Of a DNA stretch of 64,000 nt, positions 28,601 through 35,713 are shown one piece after another; the stretch's first letter is position 1; each line of letters starts with the position of its first letter. This DNA comes from Candidatus Laterigemmans baculatus (GTDB lineage: Bacteria; Planctomycetota; Planctomycetia; Pirellulales; Pirellulaceae). The position numbers and the translations under genes were made by a program. The stretch spans positions 124,001 through 188,000 of the forward strand of contig NZ_WRPR01000042.1 in NCBI RefSeq assembly GCF_010367455.1, given 5' to 3'. The notes under the pieces are model-generated. The model made no database searches and was not told the DNA's origin. It saw nothing but the letters and a program-made list of their open reading frames with translations.

Positions 28601-29269
28601 ATCTACGCGGAGATCGAGCACTTTTACGAGCATCAGCGGCCCACCTGGGAAACGCTCCGGCGGGAGTCCAGCCGTTTCGGGCTGAACCGCATGGAACTGG
28701 AGCGGGACGATACTGCTGGACCGGCTTTGCAGCGGATACAGGAAATCCTCGCCGCCCCCAGTCCCTACCGACTCATCAAGGAAGCCGATGGGCTAATCGC
28801 CACGGTGGAGGGAGTCAACACGAAGCTGGTGACGGACCGCCGTGCCGAAGCTCTGAAGGCACTCGACACACTCTCTGCCCAAGTCGAGCAAGAAGTTGCC
28901 ACTGCCCAAGGCGACGCGTCGCTCAAGTCGACTTGCCTCTCCCGATTTCGGTCGCTCCGAGAGCAGATCGAACGCCAGGAGAGCGTGGCTCATATTACCC
29001 AGGCCGAGCAAGAGGCCAAGCAAGCCTTCGAAGATGCCTTGAGCAACATCGAACGGTGGGCCGATAAGCAGCAGCCGCAGCAGACAAGCGGCGGTAAGCA
29101 GGATGAACCGCCGAAGCCGACAATCAAGCCCCGCAAGGTGGTCGAACCGTCGAAGCTCGTAGCCAGTCCCTACCTGGAATCGATCGAGGAGGTGAATAGC
29201 TTTCTTGAGAAACTCAGAGGGCAGCTTGAAGAGGCAATTCAGCAGGGCCAACGCATTCAGATACGGTAG
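25679..29269 (+). CDS. brxC: BREX ATPase BrxC
   Basis: 1196 residues, the usual size of this large AAA+ protein. Walker A is GFFGSGKSHF (about residues 74-83) and a Walker B-like VIFLVDEVGQFIG lies near residue 262. The N-terminus MKVKQLFERDIFRSINGVVKADQLDE is typical of the family. The C-terminal third holds long helical and Gln/Glu/Lys-rich stretches. It starts 12 bases after brxB. BrxC is an essential BREX component thought to remodel or regulate DNA-bound complexes. No frameshift or truncation is seen. Confidence 0.95.
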   Translation: MKVKQLFERDIFRSINGVVKADQLDESSVWQELDEFVITQELDKHLRKFFASYLEAIDRPNDPDVAGNIGVWVSGFFGSGKSHFIKVLSYLLENKPHSHNGQSKEAVEFFEPKIQDAMLFGDIKRAVASNTDVILFNIDSKADTKAGRDAILTVFLKVLNDMQGFCPDHPHIAHMERYLKSKGKLQTFEDAFREFSGSDWKDERDAYQFHHDQTVDAFSAATGQSKDAAEKWIDGAEEKFSLTVENFCRWVKEYLDSQGSDHRVIFLVDEVGQFIGGDTHLMLNLQTIAEDLGTMCQGRAWIVVTSQEDIDAVLGEMRTTKSHDFSKIQGRFKTRLSLSSANVDEVIQERLLAKEKANGSIEQLEGLFSDKGDILRHQLTFHNVGMTFKNFRDADDFVRNYPFAPYQFQLVQRIFEAIRKAGATGLHLSRGERSILDAFQSAGQVVADCDVGVLVPLYHFYPSIESFLDTAVKRTIDQAAENPGLQSFDIPILQVLFLIRYVDEIKGNVDNLVTLCLNEIDADRLALRKQIEETLQRLEKETLISRSGDVYFFLTNEERDINREIKLVELSGHEEADLLGEIIFGDVVKGQPKHRFTENKMDFAYNRLCDGFPVGRRAEGGLAVSIITPLADDYELYRDERCVLESSSDGGQVLIRLDDTPALGREIRTYLKTDKYVRNKDDGTLPATTKRIHRDLADDNRERRVRLANLLSDMFREAGYFVAGNRLDVKGAAPSTCLDEALEYLIQNTFTKMGYIKKLSDNPLKELQAILRSNDIGQQALALTLEEGNPKAIAEVRSYIELATKASRPIVLYDTVERFAQRPYGWPADEVLILVARLLVLQEIQLVMDAAPLPQDRVYENITKSAKQRKITIVRRKTTDPRAIQSARGLGKQVFAEMGPDGEDALFTFLTKKLQSWEKNLGEYKLLAATGGYPGKDEIADGVSLCKALLACDDSYAFLERFNDRKDDLLDFSDIYAEIEHFYEHQRPTWETLRRESSRFGLNRMELERDDTAGPALQRIQEILAAPSPYRLIKEADGLIATVEGVNTKLVTDRRAEALKALDTLSAQVEQEVATAQGDASLKSTCLSRFRSLREQIERQESVAHITQAEQEAKQAFEDALSNIERWADKQQPQQTSGGKQDEPPKPTIKPRKVVEPSKLVASPYLESIEEVNSFLEKLRGQLEEAIQQGQRIQIR

Positions 29270-29284
29270 TCGAAGAGGCAGATC

Positions 29285-30211
29285 GTGGAGTATTACATCG
29301 GCTGGGACGTTGGGACCTGGAAGTGCCGAAGCGGCAATAAAAAAAGCTGCGATGCCCTCGTGGTTATGGACGAGAGTGGAATCGTTGGGCATCACCGTGA
29401 AAACTTGAGCAAGTCGCTTGTCCTCACTCAGCAAAGCGAGCCCGAAACAAAAGCAAAAGCTTTGGTCGACTCCTGGTTCTCGCAATGTGGCCTGCCGAAC
29501 CGCTTCCAGTCTTCGGACTCTTACTTTATCGCGATCGACACGCCTCTCGGTTGGCCAGCCGGATGTAAAGGCTTTCTTGACGGGAAGCTTCCAGATGAGT
29601 GGGAATTTTGCGGCGAACAGCCGGACATTGCCAACCCGCTCTTGTTTAGGAGAACCGAACGCAATCTCGATTCCGGCTTCTCCGTTGTCACCCACAGCAT
29701 CGGAAACCAATCAACCAAAGGCATGGCGTTGATTAAAGCCCTGTGTGCGAAGGACGACACATGGGGCGTCTGGGAAAGTGAGAACATCACGTTGCTGGAA
29801 ACCTATCCGACAGCGTGTCTTCGTTCTGCTGCTTTTGTGGAGTGGATGACTTCGCTCCCGTTGGAACGTGACATCAGGGAATGGTACAGGCCGGTCAACA
29901 AGGAGTTACGCAGGAGGGAAACCAAGCTCAAGAAGCAGGGTGACACCTTCGACGCTGCCGTCTGTGCCTGTCTTGCCAAAGCATTTTCCGACGGGTCGCC
30001 CGAACTGGTTTCACCGCCCGGTATCGGCAGTGACAACGAGAAAGCGGAAGGGTGGATTTTCTATCCTGCTGGCGACGACCTCATTCATAAATCTTTAGCA
30101 GAAAACCACTCTGCGATCACGAATTCCATGGCCGCCTCCACGTTTGGCGAAGCTGTGAAGGCATTTCAGGCATACGTCAGCCGCAACTCAAGCAAGAAGT
30201 CGCTGAATTAG
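29285..30211 (+). CDS. DUF429 (RNase H-fold) accessory protein inside BREX operon
   Basis: 308 residues. The DUF429 pattern is visible: GWDVGTWK with an early Asp, YFIAIDTPLGWP in the middle, LLETYPTACLRS, and DTFDAAVCACLAKAF near the C-terminus, together offering acidic residues in the RNase H arrangement. These proteins are predicted nucleases of unknown substrate. It lies between brxC (15-base gap) and pglX (29-base gap), a place normally empty in type 1 BREX. Cotranscription is certain from spacing; participation in defence is inferred. Confidence 0.75.
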   Translation: MEYYIGWDVGTWKCRSGNKKSCDALVVMDESGIVGHHRENLSKSLVLTQQSEPETKAKALVDSWFSQCGLPNRFQSSDSYFIAIDTPLGWPAGCKGFLDGKLPDEWEFCGEQPDIANPLLFRRTERNLDSGFSVVTHSIGNQSTKGMALIKALCAKDDTWGVWESENITLLETYPTACLRSAAFVEWMTSLPLERDIREWYRPVNKELRRRETKLKKQGDTFDAAVCACLAKAFSDGSPELVSPPGIGSDNEKAEGWIFYPAGDDLIHKSLAENHSAITNSMAASTFGEAVKAFQAYVSRNSSKKSLN

Positions 30212-30240
30212 GCACCGTCAGAGAAAATAGGCAGCACACT

Positions 30241-33200
30241 ATGAACTGCAACATTCTTAAAAAATATGCTCCCCAGGCTCGACGTGAGTTCCTTCAGGCG
30301 GTCACCGACCGTGCGTCCTATTACGGCCTGACCAAGAAGAAAACGGAGCCCGTCACGGTCCAGGGGGATACTGCACTCATCGGTGGTCGGGCGTTTCCCA
30401 AGAAGGTCGCTGACCAACGGAAGCGGTTGGAGGAGCGGATCGCCCGGCGTGGCTTCGATCAGGTCATGGAGGCGGTCGCCTACACTTGGTTCAACCGGCT
30501 GGTCGCTATCCGATTCATGGAACTGCATGGCTACCTGGAGCACGGCTACCGCGTGCTGAGTCATCCGTCAGGCGGAGGCACGCCGGAAATTCTGGAACAC
30601 GCCGACTCGGCGGATCTGCCGGGGCTCGATTCGCAGCAGGTCATCGACCTCAAGCTTGCCGGGGACAGGGACGCCGAACTTTACCGAACGCTACTGATCG
30701 CTCAGTGCAACGCTCTGCACTCGGCGATGCCGTTCCTGTTCGAGCGGATCGACGACGAGACGGAACTGCTGCTCCCCGACAACCTGCTGCATTCCGATTC
30801 GCTGATCCGCACGCTGGTCAGCGAAATTCCCGAAGAAGACTGGCGGGAAGTCGAGATCATCGGCTGGCTGTACCAGTTCTACATCTCGGAGAAGAAGGAT
30901 CAGGTCATCGGCAAGGTGGTCAAGAGCGAGGACATCCCCGCCGCCACGCAGCTTTTCACGCCGAACTGGATCGTCAAGTATCTGGTGCAGAACAGCCTGG
31001 GCCGTCAGTGGGTGGCAACTTACCCGAACTCGCGGCTCAAGGGAGAGATGGAGTATTACATCGAACCTGCTGAGCAGACGCCGGAGGTCCAGGAACAACT
31101 CAAGGCGATCACGCCCGACAGCCTCGATCCCGAAGAACTCACGCTGCTCGATCCGGCCTGCGGTTCCGGTCACATTCTGGTGGAAGCCTACGACCTGCTG
31201 AAAGCGATCTACCAGGAGCGGGGCTATTCGAAGAAGGATATTCCCCGGCTGATCCTCACGAAGAACCTGTACGGCCTGGAGATCGACGACCGGGCCGCCC
31301 AGCTTGCGGCCTTCGCCCTGATGATGAAGGCCCGTGCTGACGACCGCCGCATCTTTACCCAGGGCATCCCGCCGCACGTCCTCTCGATCCAGGAAAGCAA
31401 GGGGCTGGATGTGAAGGAGATCACCGAAGCTCTTAACGCTCCGCTCGGCGGCAATGGTGCGAACGGCGACATTTCCCAGACGGACGTGGTTCACCTGATC
31501 GAACTATTCGAGCATGGGAAGACGCTGGGATCACTGATCCAGGTGCCGGAGAAGCTGGCAGAGAAGTTGCCTGCAATTGCTCAGCGAGTTGAAGATGTGA
31601 TCGCACATGGCGGGATGTTAGAACAGCCGTCGGCAAGATCACTGAAGCCGCTTGTGGAGCAGGTTCGGCTGTTGGTATTGCGGTACAATGCGGTTGTGAT
31701 GAACCCGCCGTATATGGGGGGCCGCAGCGGAATGAATTCGATTCTAAAAGACTACGTGGAGAATACCTTTCCGCTCGGCAAAGCTGATCTCTTCGGTGCA
31801 TTCATCGAGCGAGGTTCCTGGTTCACGGGCACCACTGGGACCTTAGCGATGATCACAATGGAGTCCTGGATGTTCCTTCCATCGTTCAAGGAACTGCGGC
31901 CCTTTTTACTGGAGGCATTTGCTCCATCCTCAATGCTTCATCTTGGTCCCCGTGCCTTCGATACAATTTCTGGGGAAATCGTCCGCACGACGGCGTTTTC
32001 ACTCCTCAAATCGACTGTTGGAAATATGAATGGGGTATATCGACGGTTGGTACGAGGCAAGAGTGAAGAGCAGAAAAGGCAGTTGCTGAAAGATGAATCG
32101 ACGCTTTTCAGCTTCTTCGCAAGCGATTTTTGTCGGGTGCCGGAATCCCGCTGGGCCTACTGGCTCAGCAACGCTGTATTGGCCTGCTTCGACAAAGGGG
32201 AAGACCTTGAGTCAGTCGCCCCCGTGCGACAAGGATTTCAAACGGGCAACAACGATTATTTCATGAGGTACTGGCATGAAGTAGTGGCCGACAAATTGAA
32301 ACTGGATGCCAAACGGAAGGAAGATGTTTTCGATTCAGGAAAGAAGTGGGTTCCTTACAACAAAGGTGGCGACTTCCGGAAGTGGTACGGCAATAACGAA
32401 TACGTCGTTGCCTTCGACTTCGAACACTATGAGATGCTCCTAGTTTCTGGCAATTGTCTCCCGTCGAGGCATCTCTATTTTCAAGAATCCGTCACTTGGT
32501 CGGCGATGGGCGGGACGTTCGGAGCAAGGCTCAGCCCAGAAGGCTTTACATTCAGTGCGAAAGGAGCTTGTGCATTTCCAAACCAGCGTTCCGCTGCGTT
32601 TGTAATCGGCTTGCTCAATTCGAAGGTGTCATGGGCAATGTTCGAGTTCCTCGCTCCAACACTCGATTTCAACGTCGGATCAATTCGCCAGATTCCTCTA
32701 GTGTCGCTGGCCGCAACAACGGCAGCCGAAGTGGAAGCTGCGAGCAATGAACTCATAGAACTAGCACGGCAGGATTGGGATTCGCATGAGGAGTCTTGGG
32801 ATTTCCGGGGACCATGCTTGCTCGCCCTTGGCGGACGTCTGGTGGAAGCGGCATTTGAGTCGTGGTCGCAGAGAGCCTCGCAAGCAATCCAGACATCGTG
32901 CGAACTTGAAACTAAAATAAACTCATTGCTCCTTGCAGCTTATGGCTTAGATACCGAAATGTCGCCTGAGGTACCTGAGGATCAAATCACCCTCTGCCGT
33001 CCGGATCAAGAACAAGACATTCAAAGGCTGATCTCCTACGCCATCGGGTGCATGATGGGGCGGTTCAGCCTCGATAAGCCGGGATTGATCTACGCCAACA
33101 GCAGCGGCGAAGGCTTCGATCCCAGTCAGTACCCGACGTTCCCCGCCGACAGTGATGGTATCATTCCGATCACCGAGTTCGAGTGGTTCGAGGACGACGC

Positions 33201-34956
33201 CGCCAACCGCCTGGAAGATTTCATTGCCACCGCTTGGCCGCACGACCACCTGGAAGAGAACCTGAAGTTCATCGCCGAAAGTATCGGCCAGAAGAAGAGT
33301 GAGTCGGCACGGGACGCCATTCGCCGTTACCTCTCCATTGGGTTCTACAAGCAACACCTGTCGCTCTACAAGAAGCGGCCCATCTACTGGCTCTTCTCCA
33401 GCGGCAAGGAACGGGCCTTCCAGTGCCTCGTCTATCTACACCGCTACAACGCAGGCACCCTTTCCCGAATGCGAACCGAATACGTCATCCCGCTCCAGGG
33501 CAAGGTTGAATCCCGCATCGACCAACTCGAACTCGACATCGAAGCTGCCTCCTCGACTTCACATCAGAAGAGGCTGGCCAAGGAACGAGACGCACTCGTT
33601 AAACACAGGGAAGAATTGCAATCCTTTGACGAGAAACTCCGGCACCATGCAGACAGACGTATTTCCCTCGAATTAGACGAAGGCGTCAAGAGCAATTACC
33701 GCAGGTTCGGGGACCTGCTGGCGGAAGTCAAGGCGGTCACAGGCTGTCCGCCTGAAGAGATCGAAGTCGTCGAGTCAAAAAAAAAAGGACATGAAGCAAT
33801 GAGGATCAGGAATGTATCGGTGAAAAACTTCAAGTCCCTTGTTGACTTCGACATTGAACTCGCCCCCTTCACCTGTCTCATTGGCCTGAATGGTTCTGGA
33901 AAGACAAGCGTTCTGCAATTTCTAGATTTCCTTGCAGCACAAGCAAATGGGACGGTCACTGACTGGCTACAAGACCATCAGTGGGAGGCAAAAGACCTCA
34001 AGTCAAAGTTTTCCAGAAAGAACAATATCGAATTTGTGGTCACGCTTGCTGGCGAGGGTTCGGAAACGGAGGCTCGATGGGAGGGAACATTCAACCCCCA
34101 AACCCTGAATTGCACAAGCGAGACACTTACAATCGGTGGTTCAGCAATTGAGGTTCGTGGTGGTCGCTACAGTGTCACTTCAGAGAAGCAAGAGCGTAAG
34201 GAAGCCCGTGCTACTGACATTACATTCACGTACGAAGGGTCAATTCTTTCGGCCTTAAAGGAATCAGCACTACCTCCGGCGGTATCCGAGTGCAGAAAGG
34301 CTCTCCGGGGTATCAAATCTCTCGAACTGCTGTCGCCTGACGAGATGCGTCAGCGGACGAAGGGGGGGCGTACGTCAATCGGGCGGGGAGGTCGAGGACT
34401 ATCTGCCGTCCTGCATGAAGTTGGCCCGACAACGAGGGAAAAAATTGCGGGACAATTGCAATCGATCTACAAGCAATTATCACGCATCGAATCACGCTCA
34501 CTTCAGTCCGGACTTACCCAGCTAGAGATCACAGAGGCATTTGGCAACTCTGAAGTCAATATAGAAGCATTTCACATCAACGATGGGATACTGCGTCTGA
34601 TTGCCATACTAGCTGAGTTGCAGGCGGAACGCCATGTTCTTCTCTTTGACGAGATAGAGAATGGCATCAATCCAGAGATCGTCGAATTTCTCGTCGATAC
34701 ACTCGTTGCGGCAGAACAGCAAATTGTGATTACCACGCACAACCCGATGGTCTTAAACTATCTGCATGACGATGTAGCTTTTCAAGGCGTGATGTATGTT
34801 TATCGCAATCGGTTGGGGCACTCGAAGGCAGTGCCGTTCTTTCGGATTCCATCCCTCCAAGAAAAGCTAACAATGATGGGACCGGGGGAGGTATTTATCG
34901 ACACCGATCTTCCTGCCCTCCTCACCGAGATCGAAGAAAGTGTGGAGGGAAAGTGA
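30241..34956 (+). CDS. pglX: BREX methyltransferase PglX (BrxX) fused in frame to an AAA ATPase
   Basis: 1571 residues as read. Residues 1-1180 are PglX. They hold SAM motif I DPACGSGH (about 304-311), catalytic NPPYMGG (Asn488), a target-recognition region (about 640-930) and a helical C-terminal part with HREELQSFDEKLRHHADRRISLELDEGVKSNYRRFGDLL in place. PglX methylates an adenine in a non-palindromic site to mark self DNA. At codons 1180-1182 the frame passes through ten A residues and continues into a 386-residue AAA_21-type ATPase that has its own ATG (33799). PglX alone normally ends about here (1180-1230 residues), so the joined form is unusual. It could be a true fusion, a slippage-controlled pair, or two genes with one base lost or gained. 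Confidence 0.9.
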   Translation: MNCNILKKYAPQARREFLQAVTDRASYYGLTKKKTEPVTVQGDTALIGGRAFPKKVADQRKRLEERIARRGFDQVMEAVAYTWFNRLVAIRFMELHGYLEHGYRVLSHPSGGGTPEILEHADSADLPGLDSQQVIDLKLAGDRDAELYRTLLIAQCNALHSAMPFLFERIDDETELLLPDNLLHSDSLIRTLVSEIPEEDWREVEIIGWLYQFYISEKKDQVIGKVVKSEDIPAATQLFTPNWIVKYLVQNSLGRQWVATYPNSRLKGEMEYYIEPAEQTPEVQEQLKAITPDSLDPEELTLLDPACGSGHILVEAYDLLKAIYQERGYSKKDIPRLILTKNLYGLEIDDRAAQLAAFALMMKARADDRRIFTQGIPPHVLSIQESKGLDVKEITEALNAPLGGNGANGDISQTDVVHLIELFEHGKTLGSLIQVPEKLAEKLPAIAQRVEDVIAHGGMLEQPSARSLKPLVEQVRLLVLRYNAVVMNPPYMGGRSGMNSILKDYVENTFPLGKADLFGAFIERGSWFTGTTGTLAMITMESWMFLPSFKELRPFLLEAFAPSSMLHLGPRAFDTISGEIVRTTAFSLLKSTVGNMNGVYRRLVRGKSEEQKRQLLKDESTLFSFFASDFCRVPESRWAYWLSNAVLACFDKGEDLESVAPVRQGFQTGNNDYFMRYWHEVVADKLKLDAKRKEDVFDSGKKWVPYNKGGDFRKWYGNNEYVVAFDFEHYEMLLVSGNCLPSRHLYFQESVTWSAMGGTFGARLSPEGFTFSAKGACAFPNQRSAAFVIGLLNSKVSWAMFEFLAPTLDFNVGSIRQIPLVSLAATTAAEVEAASNELIELARQDWDSHEESWDFRGPCLLALGGRLVEAAFESWSQRASQAIQTSCELETKINSLLLAAYGLDTEMSPEVPEDQITLCRPDQEQDIQRLISYAIGCMMGRFSLDKPGLIYANSSGEGFDPSQYPTFPADSDGIIPITEFEWFEDDAANRLEDFIATAWPHDHLEENLKFIAESIGQKKSESARDAIRRYLSIGFYKQHLSLYKKRPIYWLFSSGKERAFQCLVYLHRYNAGTLSRMRTEYVIPLQGKVESRIDQLELDIEAASSTSHQKRLAKERDALVKHREELQSFDEKLRHHADRRISLELDEGVKSNYRRFGDLLAEVKAVTGCPPEEIEVVESKKKGHEAMRIRNVSVKNFKSLVDFDIELAPFTCLIGLNGSGKTSVLQFLDFLAAQANGTVTDWLQDHQWEAKDLKSKFSRKNNIEFVVTLAGEGSETEARWEGTFNPQTLNCTSETLTIGGSAIEVRGGRYSVTSEKQERKEARATDITFTYEGSILSALKESALPPAVSECRKALRGIKSLELLSPDEMRQRTKGGRTSIGRGGRGLSAVLHEVGPTTREKIAGQLQSIYKQLSRIESRSLQSGLTQLEITEAFGNSEVNIEAFHINDGILRLIAILAELQAERHVLLFDEIENGINPEIVEFLVDTLVAAEQQIVITTHNPMVLNYLHDDVAFQGVMYVYRNRLGHSKAVPFFRIPSLQEKLTMMGPGEVFIDTDLPALLTEIEESVEGK
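33777..33786 (+). other. A10 run at the PglX/ATPase junction, candidate slippage site
   Basis: Ten consecutive A residues. In the open frame they encode part of SKKKGHEAM. A shift adding one base gives SKKKRT and TGA (33792-33794). Removing one base gives SKKDMKQ and TGA (33800-33802). Thus both alternative frames release PglX within seven codons. AAGGA at 33785-33789 also serves as a ribosome site for ATG 33799. Confidence 0.7.
33799..34956 (+). CDS. AAA_21/OLD-like ATPase domain, possibly also made as a separate protein
   Basis: 386 residues from the internal ATG 33799. It begins MRIRNVSVKNFKSLVDFDIEL, the standard opening of ABC-like AAA ATPases. Walker A is GLNGSGKTS. The signature-like and Walker B/D-loop region LLFDEIENGINPEIVEFLVDTL and the H-loop VITTHNPMVL are intact. 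AAGGA lies 9 bases before the ATG. One base separates its stop from the next gene, a TOPRIM/DUF4276-like protein. The pair has the gene order and domain pairing of PARIS (AriA ATPase and AriB nuclease) or of OLD-type systems. The N-terminal coupling to PglX is described in the entry for the whole frame. Confidence 0.7.
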   Translation: MRIRNVSVKNFKSLVDFDIELAPFTCLIGLNGSGKTSVLQFLDFLAAQANGTVTDWLQDHQWEAKDLKSKFSRKNNIEFVVTLAGEGSETEARWEGTFNPQTLNCTSETLTIGGSAIEVRGGRYSVTSEKQERKEARATDITFTYEGSILSALKESALPPAVSECRKALRGIKSLELLSPDEMRQRTKGGRTSIGRGGRGLSAVLHEVGPTTREKIAGQLQSIYKQLSRIESRSLQSGLTQLEITEAFGNSEVNIEAFHINDGILRLIAILAELQAERHVLLFDEIENGINPEIVEFLVDTLVAAEQQIVITTHNPMVLNYLHDDVAFQGVMYVYRNRLGHSKAVPFFRIPSLQEKLTMMGPGEVFIDTDLPALLTEIEESVEGK

Positions 34957-34957
34957 A

Positions 34958-35668
34958 ATGTTTTTTCTCTTTTCAGGCGAAGGTCCGACAGACCTTGGGG
35001 TCGAGCAAGCAAAAGCAAGAGTGTGCAACGCTCATCAATTCAGAATCGGCCCTCTCGCTGTGATGGTGGACCAGCTTGTGCAACGCCAATGCAAATACAG
35101 CGTGCTGCATGGTACTCATTTCGGCTACGTCCCGAAAAGTGTAGTTAAGGAACTGGAATCTGGACTGAGAAAGCCGCCGAAAAGCATGAGGCTCAGTGGA
35201 AAGAAACGGGCAAGAGAGACGCTGTATTTCTTCAGCGGTGCAAGAGTTTTAGCGGTAATCGCAAAAGAAGTTGTCGAGGAAACAGGTAAGGAAGTTGTCG
35301 TCATCTTCTTTAGAGACGCTGATAAGTCGTCGGCGGGTCGTGGTGGATTCTTGGATAAACGGAAGTCGATGGAAGCAGGGTTTGAATTAGAATCATTTGC
35401 CAAGGGTGTGCCCATGATTCCGGTGCCGACTTCAGAGGCGTGGTTAATATGTGCGTTGAGTAAAAGCAATCCTGCCAAATCACCTCCTTCAAAATATGCA
35501 GGTGTTAAGAAGTCGAAAGCATTGAAAATGGAGCTTGAGGAGTTGCTGGGGGAACATCCATCGGGTGAACGCCTGCGTGAGCTCGTCTCAAATCAGACAA
35601 TTGATGTGGAGAAGATCGACATGGAATGCTTCATTCAATTCAGACGCCGGCTGGAAGAAGTGGTTTAG
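34958..35668 (+). CDS. TOPRIM/DUF4276-like protein paired with the ATPase
   Basis: 236 residues from ATG 34958. FLFSGEGPTDLG supplies an early Glu (Glu8) followed by PTD. VVVIFFRDADKSS supplies Asp120 and Asp122, and PTSEAWLICAL follows. This E...DxD...EAW arrangement is that of DUF4276 and related TOPRIM-like nucleases that partner AAA ATPases. Two bases after the ATPase stop, so translationally coupled. An AriB-like effector nuclease role is the most likely reading. DUF4435 (true AriB) and DUF4276 cannot be separated by eye. Confidence 0.65.
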   Translation: MFFLFSGEGPTDLGVEQAKARVCNAHQFRIGPLAVMVDQLVQRQCKYSVLHGTHFGYVPKSVVKELESGLRKPPKSMRLSGKKRARETLYFFSGARVLAVIAKEVVEETGKEVVVIFFRDADKSSAGRGGFLDKRKSMEAGFELESFAKGVPMIPVPTSEAWLICALSKSNPAKSPPSKYAGVKKSKALKMELEELLGEHPSGERLRELVSNQTIDVEKIDMECFIQFRRRLEEVV

Positions 35669-35713
35669 ATTGGAGAGGCGGACGGAAGTGAGGCAAGTGA
35701 ACTGGGAAAGCTG

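Noticed and set aside
30241-34956. PglX-ATPase junction simply as a sequencing error
   Set aside because: Not fully excluded, but the open frame continues with intact domains, and the A10 run can explain either state biologically; kept as a finding with a read-level test.
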